Assembly (NCBI GenBank): GCA_921293015.1
Contig: OV121094.1
Location: forward strand, 8,360,764 to 8,424,763
Direction of reading: 5' to 3'
From: Phorcus lineatus
Lineage: Eukaryota > Mollusca > Gastropoda > Trochida > Trochidae
Length of the DNA: 64,000 nucleotides
Made by a program: the position numbers and the translations under genes. Below the pieces are notes generated by a model, which saw only the letters and a list, made by a program, of their open reading frames with translations, searched no databases and was not told the DNA's origin. This document shows positions 1 through 12,748 of the stretch, in pieces (within the stretch, counting starts at the first letter, position 1; the number at the start of each line of letters is the position of its first letter).

Positions 1-142
1 GTTAATAAGTTGCTTTGTGGTCTTATAAAATGCTCTTTCAACTGCTGTTTGAAGCAATTTAATATGTATAATCTTATGCGCCCATAGACATCTTTCTAAA
101 AAAAAATTTAATTTTTTTATGAACAACTTCATGTGCTCATAG
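1..142 (+). other. Intron of EXOSC10 (3' end)
   Basis: AT-rich sequence ending in an AG at 141-142 just before the first visible exon. No other feature is seen here. Confidence 0.8.
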
Positions 143-3100
143 GCCGCTTCCTGCTGAGTTGATAAAGTATGCAAGAGAGGACACCCACTATCTGCTGTAC
201 ATCTACGACAAGATGAGGACTGAACTCATCCAGCAGGGCAACTCGCAGAAGAATCTCCTCACGTCGGTCCTCTCCAGAAGTTCCAGACTTTGTGCTCAGG
301 TAGTTTTAAAAAATCTGATTTCAAGTGTAAGGATATTTTTCCTTTTATGTTTATTCAGAGGCTTTGATTGATCACTTGCATGAAAACGTTGTTCAGAATT
401 TTATATGAGAGTTCTTTTCTGTACGTGTGTCGCCATCTACCCAGACAGGTGTACAAGACATTTGTGTACAAAGCCAAGCACTGTAAGGCTCTGTGAAACT
501 CTTGTTCAGACTTTCATAGTGCCGTTAAAAGATACACAAATGCTACCATATATATTTTGTCAGTACACCTTCATCTCACCCAAACAGTGTACAAGAAGCC
601 AGAGTCTAATCTATAATGAAGACCACAATAGCAATGCCTTATCTTATGTGATTGTCCTATGTACAAAGTACTGTTCAGAGAAAAAGATTTCTTTCAAGAT
701 TTAAAAAACAAACTTGATTCCATATCCAGTAAACTGTATATATATCTGTATCTACATCTGGCCCCAGGTGTACAGGAAGCCGGTGTTCCGACCCAAGCAG
801 TGCCAGGAGCTGTTCAAGAAGAGCAAGAAGATCTTCAACTCACAGCAGCAGCAGGCTCTGAGGGAAATCTACTCCTGGAGAGACAAGGTCGCACGCATTG
901 AGGACGAGAGTATCGGGTAGGTAGCAGATTGAACTTTATTGGTGGCTCCTACCCTTTTTAGCTCATCAGGTCTGAAAGACCCGATGGGCTTATGGCATGG
1001 CATGGCGTCCGGCCATCCGTCCGTCCGTCCGTCCGTCCGTCCATCCGTAAACTTTTCACTTTTTCGACTTCTTCTCCAGAACCAATGACTCTAGACAGCT
1101 GAAATTTTATGTGCATACTCCTTGGCAAATGGGGATTCTAAATTGTAGATTTCGTGACCCCATGACCCCAAATGGGGTCACAAGGGTCAAAACCTTAAAA
1201 ATCTTATTTTAATCTTCTCCAGTTCCAAAAGGTCCAGAGAGCTGAAAAGTTGTGTGTAGACTTCTTGGCCAATGGGGATTCTAAATTGTAGATTTTGTTA
1301 CCCCATGACCCCAAATGAGGTCAGAGGGGTCAAAACATGAAAAACCTATTTTCATCTTCTTCTCCAGTTGCAAAAGGTCCAGAAAGCTGAATAGTTGTGT
1401 GTAGACTCCTTGGGCACTGGAGATTCTAAATTGTAGGTTTGGTGACCCCATGACCCCAAATGGGGTCACAGGGGTCAAAACCTGAAAAACCTATTTTCAT
1501 CTTCTTCTCCAGTTCCAAAAGGTCTAGAGAGATGAAAAAGGTGTGTTTAGACTCCTTGGCCAACGGGGATTCTAAATTGTAGGTTTGGTGACCCCATGAC
1601 CCCAAATGGGGTCACAGGGGTCAAAACCTAAAAAACCTAATTTCATCTTTTTCCCTAGTTCCAAAAGGTCTAGAGAGCTGAAAAGGTGTGTGAAGACTCC
1701 TTGGCCAACGGGGATTCTAAATTGTAGGTTTGGTGACCACTTGACCCCAAATGGGGTCACAGGGGTCAAAACCTAAAAAACCTAATTTCATCGTTTTCCC
1801 TAGTTCCAAAAGGTCTAGAGAGCTGAAAAGGTGTGTGTAGACTCCTTGGACACTGGGGATTCTAAATTGTAGGTTTGGTGACCACTTGACCCCAAATGGG
1901 GTCACAGGGGTCAAAACCTTAAAATCCTACTTTCATCTTCTTCTCCAGTTCCAAAAGGTCCAGAGAGCTGAATCATTGTGTGTAGACTCCTTGAGCACTG
2001 GAGATTCTAAATTGTAGGTTTGGTGACCCCATGACACCAAATGGGGTCACAGGGGTCAAAACCTGAAAAACCTATTTTCATCTTCTTCTCCAGTTCCAAA
2101 AGGTCTAGAGAGATGAAAAAGGTGTGTGTAGACTCCTTGGCCAACGGGGATTCTAAATTGTAGGTTTGGTGACCCCATGACCCCAAATGGGGTCACAGGG
2201 GTCAAAACCTAAAAAACCTAATTTCATCTTTTTCCCTAGTTCCTAAAGGTCTAGAGAGCTGAAAAGGTGTGTGAAGACTCCTTGGCCAACGGGGATTCTA
2301 AATTGTAGGTTTGGTGACCCCACCAAATGGGGTCACAGGGGTCAAAACCTAAAAAACCTAATTTCATCTTTTTCCCTAGTTCCAAAAGGTCTAGAGAGCT
2401 GAAAAGGTGTGTGTAGACTCCTTGGACACTGGGGATTCTAAATTGTAGGTTTATTGACCACTTGACCCCAAATTGGGTCACAGGGGTCAAAACCTTAAAA
2501 TCCTACTTTCATCTTCTTCTCCAGTTCCAAAAGGTCCAGAGAGCTGAATCATTGTGTGTAGACTCCTTGAGCACTGGAGATTCTAGATTGTAGGTTTGGT
2601 GACCCCATGACACCAAATGGGGTCACAGGGGTCAAAACCTGAAAAACCTAATTTCATCTTTTTCCCTAGTTCCTAAAGGTCTAGACAGATGAAAAATTGT
2701 GTGAAGACTCCTTTGACACTGAGGATTCTAAATTGTAGGTTTGGTGACCCCATGACCCCAAATGGGTTCACAGGGGTCAAAACCTAAAAAACCTAATTTC
2801 ATCTTTTTCCCTAGTTCCAAAAGGTCTAGAGAGCTGAAAAATTGTGTGAAGACTCCTTTGACACAGGGGATTCTAAATTGTAGGTTTGGTGACCACTTGA
2901 CCCCAAATGGGGTCACAGGGGTCAAAACCTTAAAATCCTACTTTCATCTTCTTCTCCAGTTCCAAAAGGTCTTGATAGCTTAATAGTTGTGTGTAGACTC
3001 CTTGGACAATGGGGATTCTGAATTGTAGGTTCGGTGACCCCTTGACCCCAAATGGGCAATGGGCCGTTTTTATTTGATTGTGAATAACTTGGACGTTGGG

Positions 3101-6100
3101 ACAGGCTATCTTTCCTACACTGCCCATGACCCCATGGTCTAAACCCAAACACCTATTTCTATCAAAAGTCTGATGAGCTACAGAGCCCATGGCTCTATTT
3201 TTTCAATAATGGAAATTTGCTTGTATAATTTGTTTTCGTTTTATTTATGTTCCGTTTCAGTTCTACAAGCTATATTAGTATCGCATATTGAAGAGACTAA
3301 TGTTAGAAGCGTGTGATACGTCCATCTGATTTCAATCATGCAGATTGCCCTTCTTTGAGATTCACATTAGTAAGCAGTGTCTTTCCCCTATCTAAGCTAT
3401 CAGAAAACACTGAGGGAGTCCCTTTTTAGTTCAACTGATGGTTTCATAGACCTCCAACATTTATGATTTAATCATTACTGTACTCTTTCCATCTTCTGTA
3501 TCTCTATTATTTAAGGGGCGGGATAGCGCAGTGGTTAGCGCGTTCGGCTTCGGATCAAGAGGTCCGTCGTTCGAATACCGCCAGGGGCTCGGCAACTTTG
3601 TCTGTAGTAGAGAACAGTTCTACACGCAGTCAGGTTTGGGTGCAATGCTGCACTGAGTACCACCCATGGTTCGCTAGTTCCAGTCGATGCTCACAGGTTT
3701 CACCGCAGTGCATAGCCACAATGGTGTTGCGGGCTTTCTCCCTGCAATTTAAAATTAAAAAATAGCAGCCGCGATATAAGTGAAATAATCTTGAAAGCGG
3801 TGTTAAACCTCAACTCACTCACTCACTCACTCTATTATTTAATGAGAAACTAAGACTGTGAATACACCACTGATTCCTCAAGAAACTTTATGTCTTCAGT
3901 AGTGTGGTAATTTCCCATCCCTGCAAAAATTGAACAGCACGATTTGTCAGTCTTGTGTGTATATTATTCCAGGTATGTGTTACCTAACCACATGATGCTG
4001 CAGATGGCTGAGATCCTACCCAGAGAGAAGCAGGGAGTTCTGGCGTGTTGTAACCCAATCCCGCCCCTTGTACGACAGAATCTGTCAGAGATACACAACA
4101 TCATCCTACAGGCTCGGGAGACTCCCTTAGTCAAGGTTTGAGTTATCTCCCCTTCCTGCATGAAACATTTGGCTCATTGAACTGATATATATATATAATC
4201 GTCATTATTCTAATATGGTATAATGAATCTTGTTAAATCGAGTTTTTCATTTACAGGTAAAAAGATTCAGTAAGGAGTATGCCCTTGGATTTATATAAGA
4301 AAGAATAGCTTAATCCTACTATCCTTTTTAAGAACAAATAATGATAAACTACATAAAGATTATAATCATATATACATTTTAAAAAATGATGAGACTATTT
4401 ACCAATACCTTGTTACTTCTAGTGTACTCAAGTGAGCTACTGATGTTTAGTTGGAATGACGGTCACCAGTCAACAAAAGCATTTACAATCAAAGCAACAT
4501 TTGTCAAAAACATCTATTATTACGAAGAAAAGGTTTATATCAAAAGTTGCACATTCGGCATGAAGGATGACACTTTTGATACTTCTTACAAGATACCATA
4601 AATTTTGACTGAAATCCTTTTGCAGATGGATGTACCAAAGGCTGTCTATCCTCTGGAGAGTCATCATCCCAAGTATGATTCAAACAGTCTGCTGAACTGT
4701 CCCCATGACCTCTCGCACCCAAACAATTCTCTGCAGGACGACCAGAAACCACCAGGTTAATAGACATATTCCTTTACACACCCATTTTGACCTTTAAATG
4801 TTTGTTTTGAACAATTAAGTGTCGATGTTTATCATGCTAATTTGCAGTTACGCCTCGTAAATCAGACGATAAGAATTATACAAATCTATGTCATTCTTCT
4901 TTATGCCTTTAAAAAATGTCTTCTTAAAAAACAAGTCTTTCAACTTTTTTTAAAGGTTATCATTATGTCCTGATAAATTAGAACACACTTCTTTGGGCAG
5001 CTCAATTTTAGGACACTGGATTAACACACATGCGCCAGATCCTATATATATACAAATAATTATTCCCACTGATCTGTAAACATATATAAAAGGTACGACA
5101 AGACGTCAGCCATCTTAGACCTCTCCCATGCCTAGAAATGGAAACTTGGATTGACTAAGTCATTTGAGTTTTTCCAGACATTTCTCAATTGACTGAATAA
5201 AGTGAACAGCAAACAATAAACAACTAAAGAATGCCCCTACTGAATATATTTTTTAGATATATGTCTATATGTATATCTTATTACAGATTCCTCTCTGATT
5301 GCCAACTCCTCTTCAATGTTTATGGACAATAGTATACAGATAGCTCTCAGAGACAAGGCTCTTATCTCAGCTTTCTCCTGGACTAGCAAGGTAATCAAAC
5401 AAGAATTCTTAGTTCACCATTTTTACAATTAATGTTTTGGGTAAAAATTTCATCATTATCAAGATAAATAATATACTGTGTTTTGATATTTGATAATATC
5501 TTGCAACATCTTGTGACAGGAAAAGCCTATCTTTACAAAACTGCTGTAAAATGCTATGACAATGAAATATAAATAAAATATGACTAAAATATTATATATG
5601 TTTTATGCTTCATTCAATTCAAAGAAACCAGACACAAATACATGTCAAGTCTGATTTTAGGCTTATAGGATTAAAGGGTCAAGAAAAATTAGATTTGAAA
5701 TAGGCCTTGCAAGTTCTGGTTGTGTCATGCCATATAGTTGCTTTTTCACCTGACAAGTTATGTATCTTAACATGATCAAGTGAAGCTTTGATATTTCAAA
5801 GAGCACAGAAAACTTACTCGTTCTGCTGTGTCTAACCTGTTGGCAAATGATAAAACTCTCACCTCTTACTTTCTTGTAAACTTTGATTCACTCACCAATG
5901 TATCAACCACTATCAATATCAATTCATAGACTAACAGCAATTCATTCCCCCCGAATCAAAAAGCTCTTGGTGTATTTCTGGGTTGTTGTTTTTTAAAAAC
6001 CCAACCAACGTGATAGTTGCTTCAAAAGCTAGCAAACCCTTAAATATTGCTGATGTGAGTTAGTAACAGTAAGTCTTGAACACATATTTTATTTGTTCAC

Positions 6101-9100
6101 TTTCCTCACAGAAAGAAGATGCAGTATTAACAGCGGCGGCGAGGAAAGCCGAGGAAATCATGAGATCATTTTTGAGTCCCTTCCAGATGGTGAGATGATG
6201 CTTGAGTTCATTCAGAGAATTCTTTTCATAGAGATATAATGCGGTCATGGTTATAGCAAAATTTGATTGGTTGTTCTAGTTCATTTTGCTAAAAATGCAA
6301 ATTAAGTAGAAGTGCAAGTTTACCTATTCTGATATATACGAATGTCAACTACTGAAAAAATAAATTCTGTAATTTTTTGACAGTTATATTTGTACTCATC
6401 ATTTTCATTGAGTGTCAACAATACAGAAGCCCTTTCCTCAGGTGAAATAAATATGATGAAAAGGAAAAAAGAAAATTGTTGTCATCGTCCATAAGATTTT
6501 ACTGGTAATATATGTATAGTAGACTCCTTTATCCTTATTTAAAAAAGTGAACCCTTTTTCTTATCTTAATTTGATAAATGTTCCTGCTGGCATGTTCTAA
6601 GTTTCAATAGACCAACTAATTGGCATATAACATTTTTCTTCCAGTACTTGCCGTCAAACAGAGGGAGAAAACAAGGAGAATCTGCCAAAGATACAGCTGC
6701 TTATTCTCAGGTATTGATAAACTAAGAAAACAAAGCCTGGCAATTTTGTTAGCTGCATCGTCACTTATTGACAGCTGGCAGACGTCAAAGGATGTAAACA
6801 GTGGCATGTGTCTGCTAATCAACTAGAAGGCCTCGGTTGAATATTCTAACTGCTTCATGGCAAATTTTTTGTATGAGTGCTAGGTATTGTCAGGATAGAA
6901 ACATGATCTAGATCACAGGACAATCTTAATTATCAAATTCTTTTTTCGCCTTGGCACTGAGCAGCCGCAGTAAATACAGACCACTAGTCAGGGAAGTATC
7001 AACTCCCAACTTTAAGCGTCTCTCAGTCACAAGCAGCCAGTATAAAAGTAAAGTATTAAATCCTTGCCATCGACATGTTAAGCAGACAATACACTAACCA
7101 TCAGTGCTTCATCCCAGAAGTAGAAGCCATACCCATTCAAAGATTGTCTAATGTTGAAAATTGAAAAGGGATAAATAATATTCCATGCAGATTGTTAACC
7201 TTTGAAAGTTGAATGGTAAACAAAAATGATTTTCTTGTGACTGACATCTCTTGGAAGTTTATATTAAAAATAGTTACCAGCTATTTGGTGCCTTGCAGAC
7301 TGTGAGTCCGTGGAAGCTGAAACCAAACACAGCAGTAGAGGAGGAGGAGGAGGAGGGAAGACCAGATGAACACGGACTGAGTCTCGAGACTGATCCCCTC
7401 ACCGGCCAGCCCGTCCATGTGTACGGTGAGTGGTTCATAAAGGGCAGTCTGTTTGAGATGAGATTTGGACAGTTGAAGAATTGATAGTCTGTGGCCTCTC
7501 ATTGATTGGTCTATTTGTTAAATAACAAGTTCTTGCTCTTTATTCTTGTAAATGGTTGCCGTTGTGCAAAGCAGTTGTAAAGATACAATGATTTTAGCCT
7601 GTTCTTTTGTCATTGGTTATGATTGGTTGTGGGCTTAATCGATGCAGATAAGACTGATGGCTGTTCTGTTTACCTCCCCAGAACCCCCCAAGAAGAAGAT
7701 GAAGGTGGACACGATCACCAACCCGACCATCACACAGGAGGAGATGGAGACAGAGGTGCCCCTCCGGCAAGATGTCAGTTGATCTTCTCCCCATTCCTCT
7801 CATCTCTCTATCTGATTTAGTTTTGTCTTTTTTGTTATTCATAGTTCTGCTCATAGTTCAATGGAGCATTTGGTGTGTTCATCCACAATGACAAGATATT
7901 TATTCAGATTGTACCCAGTAATTACTTTTGAGTTATTGTTTACTTTAGCTATTGGTAAAATTTTATTCAACTTGAATAAATCTCTTGCCTTTGTGATAAA
8001 CACAAAAAATACTCCGATGAGCTATGAACTGGACTATGGAAGGGGACATAAGCCATTGTCGTTATTGATTAACTTGATAATGTTATGTAGATTTAACTTA
8101 CGGCCAGCTTTTGTTAAACTATGATATGTGTGGAAAGGTGTGCTTTATAGGTTTTCTTATTATGAAAATTCATCATACACTCTCTAATTCTGATTAATAA
8201 CAAAATGAAGTAGAATACGTTATGTGCTATTCATTATCAAGTGCTCTCTCCTTTTGGGAAAAGTGGTTCTAGGAAAAAAACAGCAAATCTTGATGAAGTT
8301 ATATTCATGATTCTATCAATGTCAAACTTTGCTTGAAACAATGTTTGTAGATCTTTCTGATCTAAAATATAATTAGTTTATTCAGCTTTCATTGAATTAA
8401 TTCAAATTTCAAACCAGATGCCGAAGAAGAAGAAAAAGAAGAAGAAGCACGAGGCAGAGTTTGAAGCAGAAGTTCCTGCATCGATGCAAGATGGACCTCT
8501 GAGAGGAAACTTCCTCGGGGCGGAGGAAGAGGAACCCCCGAGAGAGGAAGAGGAGGAGGAAGAGACGACAATGGGGGGTGTTCAGGGGGAGCATATGAAG
8601 AGGAAGAAGAAGAAGAAAAAGAGGGGATTAGAGGAAATGGCGGAAGGGTTTCAACCCTATGATTATGGTGCTGCTGATAGGAGTGTCTTTCAAGGTATGT
8701 TTTAATTGATTTGTCTAATTACATTTTAAACATCTTCCCATTACAATCAAACTGCGGCTTTCCGTTTTGTCGGATTCACATATGGCAGGTTATTGGGTTT
8801 TTTGACTGTTGTTGAGAATTGTAATTTAAAGCCTATTTATTCTGTTTATTGAAAAAACAAATTGAGTCAAGATTTTGTTCGAAAGCTGAACAAGGTATTG
8901 TGCACACCAATAAGTAATATTACTTAGAAACTTATTCAAAGCAGACAGAAATGCAGATTTTTGTTTATAATGGTTTAAAGGTTAGTAAATGTGTAAATAG
9001 TAGATATGTGGTCTTCATGGAGACAGGACTGTTGTTCGACATAAAATCGAGAAATATAAATATGAAAGCCTATGTGAAATGGTTAGCTAGAATTGGTAAC

Positions 9101-9914
9101 ACCACATACAGTATTTTGGCACCAAGATGTCTCTTAGTACTCACAACCCATATTGTTTAGAAATAACAAATTAGAGAAAAGGTTGTGTTTGTTATCATGT
9201 CTTTGCCAGGTTTCTTTGTTTGTGCATCAAGAATTCTCTTTTCATCAATTATGCAGTTTTCAAACGCTGGATATTTACCTGATAAATGAATTTTGTCTCA
9301 CAATTGCTTTGTTTCAGGTGGCTCTAATTCAAAAGACGAGTTCAGTCCTGGTGATGGGAAATTCAAAAAAGGGAAGAAAGATAAAGTAAGGAATTATTCG
9401 ACTAAAATTTATACTGAAATGTCAAAATTACAATCATAAATTGTCAATTCATAAGCAGCACATCTGTTATAATTACATATATTTCCTTTTCCATATATGG
9501 AAGTACAGTTTATTTAATATTATTTGTGAAAATCACTATATGTGACTGCATAGAATTATATTAAGCTACATGTCACGTGAAAACTGTGGTTTTTGTAAAT
9601 CCATACAAGTCAAAAGTGGTCTGTAACCAACGTCATATAGCTTTTCACTTGTAATATGGTACAATAACTTCTCCCTCAGTCCCTGCGTAATATCGGAGAT
9701 CCATTGTACTGAATTTGTTATGAATTTTGAAATATCATTTTATTACTTTTTTGGGTTCTTTGTTTTTTTAACTAATGAATTTGGATTGTTTTTCAGAATT
9801 TAATTTTTTCAATAAATGATTTGATATTTTCAGAGACACAAAAACAGTAACCGTGGCAACAAGAGTTTTACCTTCAAACCTGGTGGGCATGGCAACAAGA
9901 GAGGAAAATACTGA
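143..9914 (+). CDS. EXOSC10: Exosome component 10 (Rrp6-type 3'-5' exoribonuclease), 3' part of gene, 12 exons
   Basis: Catalytic subunit of the nuclear RNA exosome, trimming and degrading nuclear RNAs. Exons by GT/AG and phase: 143-299, 768-916, 3973-4135, 4626-4755, 5287-5390, 6112-6189, 6645-6710, 7299-7425, 7682-7773, 8418-8694, 9318-9385, 9834-9914 (TGA 9912-9914). They join in frame to 496 residues; the vertebrate protein is about 885, so the N-terminus and most of the DEDD exonuclease domain lie upstream of the window. The first exon holds the Exo III Tyr-x3-Asp motif (YAREDTHYLLYIYD). Exons 2-3 give the HRDC domain, with YVLPNHMMLQMAEILP and CCNPIPPLVRQ very close to the vertebrate sequence. 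Later exons give PFQMYLPS, then Lys/Glu-rich tracts (KKKKKKKK, KRKKKKKKR) suited to nuclear localisation, the conserved F-x-PYDY motif, and a basic Gly-rich end (FTFKPGGHGNKRGKY). All phases agree across 11 junctions and there are no internal stops. Confidence 0.96.
388..767 (+). repeat. Tandem copies of the exon-768 splice acceptor region with decayed pseudo-exons
   Basis: The intron before exon 768-916 is built of repeats that begin with TGTTCAGA-type sequence and run into an acceptor and an exon-like start. At 449 the pseudo-exon reads VYKTFVYKAKHCKAL then stop, against VYRKPVFRPKQCQEL in the true exon. A second, near 586, reads VYKKPESNL then stop. A third, weaker match lies near 665-700 (CTGTTCAGAGAAAAAGATTTC). 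The copies are too decayed to code, but the AG sites at 447-448 and 586-587 remain. Confidence 0.7.
1013..1048. repeat. (CCGT)n microsatellite
   Basis: About seven uninterrupted CCGT units. The run sits at the left end of the satellite-bearing element, where related elements in the window carry similar CCGT or CGGCGT sequence. Confidence 0.9.
1085..3060. repeat. About 14 tandem copies of a 145-bp satellite unit
   Basis: GATTCTAAATTGTAG recurs near 1135, 1275, 1425, 1568, 1713, 1858, 2009, 2150, 2294, 2438, 2580, 2726, 2870 and 3016, a step of roughly 141-151 bp. Each unit carries GACCCCAAATGGGGTCA, a small palindrome, and a CTTCTCCAGTTCCAAAAGGTC block. The GACACCAAATGG variant recurs about 574 bp apart and the GACCACTTGACC variant about 580 bp apart, which suggests a four-unit higher-order repeat. 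The repeated minus-strand frames of about 65 residues follow from the repeat and are not genes. Confidence 0.93.
3515..3830 (+). mobile_element. tRNA-derived SINE with perfect 13-bp target site duplication
   Basis: The body starts GGGGCGGGATAGCGCAGTGG, with a box A (TAGCGCAGTGGTTAGCGCG) and a box B-like GTTCGAATACC. It ends GGTGTTAAACCTCAACTCAC plus CTCAC repeats. CTCTATTATTTAA flanks it exactly at 3502-3514 and 3830-3842, the last C of the tail being shared. It lies in the EXOSC10 intron between exons 916 and 3973. The second copy in the window is at 27992-28310. Confidence 0.93.
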
Positions 9915-12740
9915 GAAACAGGAAATTAGATGGTTATTGTTTTTACTTAAACTCATTTGGATCGAAGTCCAATCAAGCTGCAGGCCCCTATTGTTGTTCA
10001 GAGGAAATGGCGTTTTTTGAAGCAAGTCTTTTACAACTTCGAGAAACTTTACTTACAAAGTAGTCAAGCAAACCAGAAGTTATGTTTACTTTCAACGCAG
10101 AGGGAAAAGAGCGTCTTGATGATGCCACCTCATGTACAATGTATATTTTTAGGAACTGTAATGAATAAAGTTTCAAGGTGTAAGATATCAAGGAAATCTA
10201 ACAAACGGTTGGATGAAAATAATACTGTTTATAAAAATCTTCAATAGCCTTGAACATGATAAGTTTGGTATCATTATAACCATTCTTGATATTGGCTTAA
10301 TAATTCAGTCTTTTATGATTTGTTATGTCTAATGTTGATTTTTTTTTCTTATTTTAAGTATTTGTTACCAAAATATTCTTGTTAAGGATAGAGAAAATAC
10401 AAAAATTTGCATTTAGGTTCATCGATATGGATATGGAAATTTCTCCCCAAGTTAAATCAGTTCATATGTTTCACAGGTTTAATGAGACGTATAAAAGGTG
10501 AGTCATCGAAAACTGTGGCTATGAGGAGGATACCAGATAGTTTTGAACATCAAGTGATATCTCCTTGTATATCATCATGATATCACAATTCTATGACTTC
10601 ATAAACATGGCAGGTTAGGGTACTGTACTAGTTAATGATGAATGTTTTAAGTTCTAAGTTAACGATTCCCATTAACGGTCGTCTGTGAAAGTTAATGACG
10701 TGCAGCGAGTCCTGATATCATATTTGACACTCCTTCTTCTTTGATGATTTCCACTTCAGGTGTTAACGATATCACTAACGAGCTCAGGTAATCTTCAAGG
10801 TTTGTCCTCTATATCTACACTAAAAGTAAGAGAAATCATAAAGTGTAATAGCTATGGATCAAACAAATGATACATAACTGTACAAGGAAATTAGAATAGA
10901 TTAAGGAGGGAGGGGGGGGGGGGGGCATTACACAGGTAGAACACTTGTATAATTTTAAAATTTTTAATTGTGATGTTTCGGGGGTTGTTACAAAGGATAT
11001 TTTTACTCTAAGCCTTTGATATTTGTAACTTACATCGACTTATGTTGAAAGCTAAAGATTTGGATGAATTGATATCTCTATTTATCCCAACCATCTTGCT
11101 CATTGGCTCAAAACCCAAAAAATGTTTAACATAGTTATCAATGATGCATAATTATGCAATTATACATACATATATAAAGATTGAAGTCTATAAGTGTTTT
11201 GTATGTCAACTATTTTCATTTTTTGTATCATTTTCAAAACTAATTTGAATAAAGTTGAGTCAATTAATCAAACTGACAGAGATAGACTTACATTTCATTT
11301 GGACAGTTTCACAATGTAAATATATTTTTCATACGAACTGTAAATAATGTAGACAGGAATAAAATATAAAAAACAAGATTTTGTTAAATTTTGTTTGTTA
11401 TTACTGTCCATCACAGCTAGTATTCTACAAGGGAAATCTGTTAAAGTCAACACACTGCAAGTGTAAAGAGTTTGGTTTAACATTATACAATTATAGACTG
11501 GTGATGAGGTGAATACCTGTTTTTATAGACCAGAGAAAAGCAATATTGACAGAGGAAGATGTCTATTTCAAGCCAATATAACTTTTGGTCGGACTCGGAA
11601 TGAAGTAATTTTGCTTTCTTTTGACCGACACATGACCGCTTCTCGACCAATCGGATTCACGGACAAATAAGCTTACATTATAAACAATTATAAATTCCTG
11701 AATGGTGCTTTTTTTTCCTCAGCCGATATAAATTGCAGACACATTTTACAGAATCAATGCTGAGCACTATCAAAAGACATGAATTACAAAATTACAAACT
11801 CTCTTGATATGAATTATTTTTGGTGAAATTGTGTGTTTTCTGAACAGAAATGTATACGATTTTAATTCCAAGTTGGCTTTTATTAATAGCCGATGACTTT
11901 GACAACTTGATATGCTTAACACAACTAACTAAAAACATGAAGTCATCTATAACCAACCTTCTATGGGATATAGATACTACGGCTCTTGGTCACATCAATT
12001 TGAGGTAAAATGGTTGTGGTGAGTTTTTCAAATAAAATGATCTCAACAACTGTCTCCAATTTCTAGACAGTTTTTTTTTATCAAAAGAAGCAGTTTTAGA
12101 AAGGGCTATATCATGATCGGTTAAGCTCTGCAAATTAAAGCAAGGTGTACACACAAAAATGGCCACCCGTAGATTTTGCTTGATACATGAATATATCCTG
12201 TACCACTACCGATGATCAGTATTGTTAATGAGATTTTTTCAACCGCTGAAGCTAATGCGTTTGGCATAAACTTATGTTTTGGTGGAAAATTTGAAGAAAT
12301 AATAGATCCAGCTACTGACCTTTTAATTCTTGAGTTGGACCTAGTCCCTAATTTTTTTAAATAGACATACCACAATAAGATAGTTATTAACAAAAAGGCA
12401 AGTTATGATTCCTCATATCATCATATTTTTATCCAAGATTATCCAGGACTAAACGTCGAACCTTACATCTCAACAAAGGTATCCGACTCTATATACATTG
12501 TATACATGTAAGTATTCACTACTAGCTAAATAACATATACATATAAACAAGGTACGACGGAGACAGATCTGCAATGGGAACTGTAATCTGTCTACGAAGT
12601 TTACATAGGGTAATCGAGCCAGGAAATCAATATAGTCATTTCCGGCCCCCTTGCAGACAGGACTCTGTTATATACTTTGTTTATGTTATATAGCTGTATA
12701 TGTATATATACTTACATGATATTGTACATTCAGAGTCTTG
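9915..12740. other. EXOSC10 3'UTR and AT-rich intergenic DNA
   Basis: After the EXOSC10 stop there is no frame with protein-like content on either strand. The one clear feature is a poly-G run of about 17 bases at 10907-10925. The rest is AT-rich sequence with scattered AATAAA/TTTATT. Confidence 0.6.
10164..10169 (+). promoter_or_regulatory. Candidate poly(A) signal of EXOSC10
   Basis: AATAAA about 250 bp after the EXOSC10 stop codon. It is the first canonical hexamer downstream on this strand. Confidence 0.5.
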
Positions 12741-12748
12741 TACCTGTG

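Larger units (their letters stand above)
959..3203. mobile_element. Repeat element holding a 145-bp satellite, inside an EXOSC10 intron
   Basis: The element starts with TAGCTCATCAG (959-969) and nears its end with the reverse complement CTGATGAGCTA (3170-3180), followed by AGAGCCCATGGCTCTATTTT. The left end continues with GGGCTTATGGCATGGC and a CCGT run. A shorter relative with the same ends is at 32065-32423, and a diverged relative lies near 43740-44300. There is no transposase frame, so it is non-autonomous. Confidence 0.7.

Noticed and set aside
1281..3190. Series of minus-strand frames of about 65 residues (MTPVTPFGVKWSPNLQF type)
   Set aside because: They repeat with the 145-bp unit, shift frame between units, and sit in an EXOSC10 intron. 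They follow from the satellite and are not genes.
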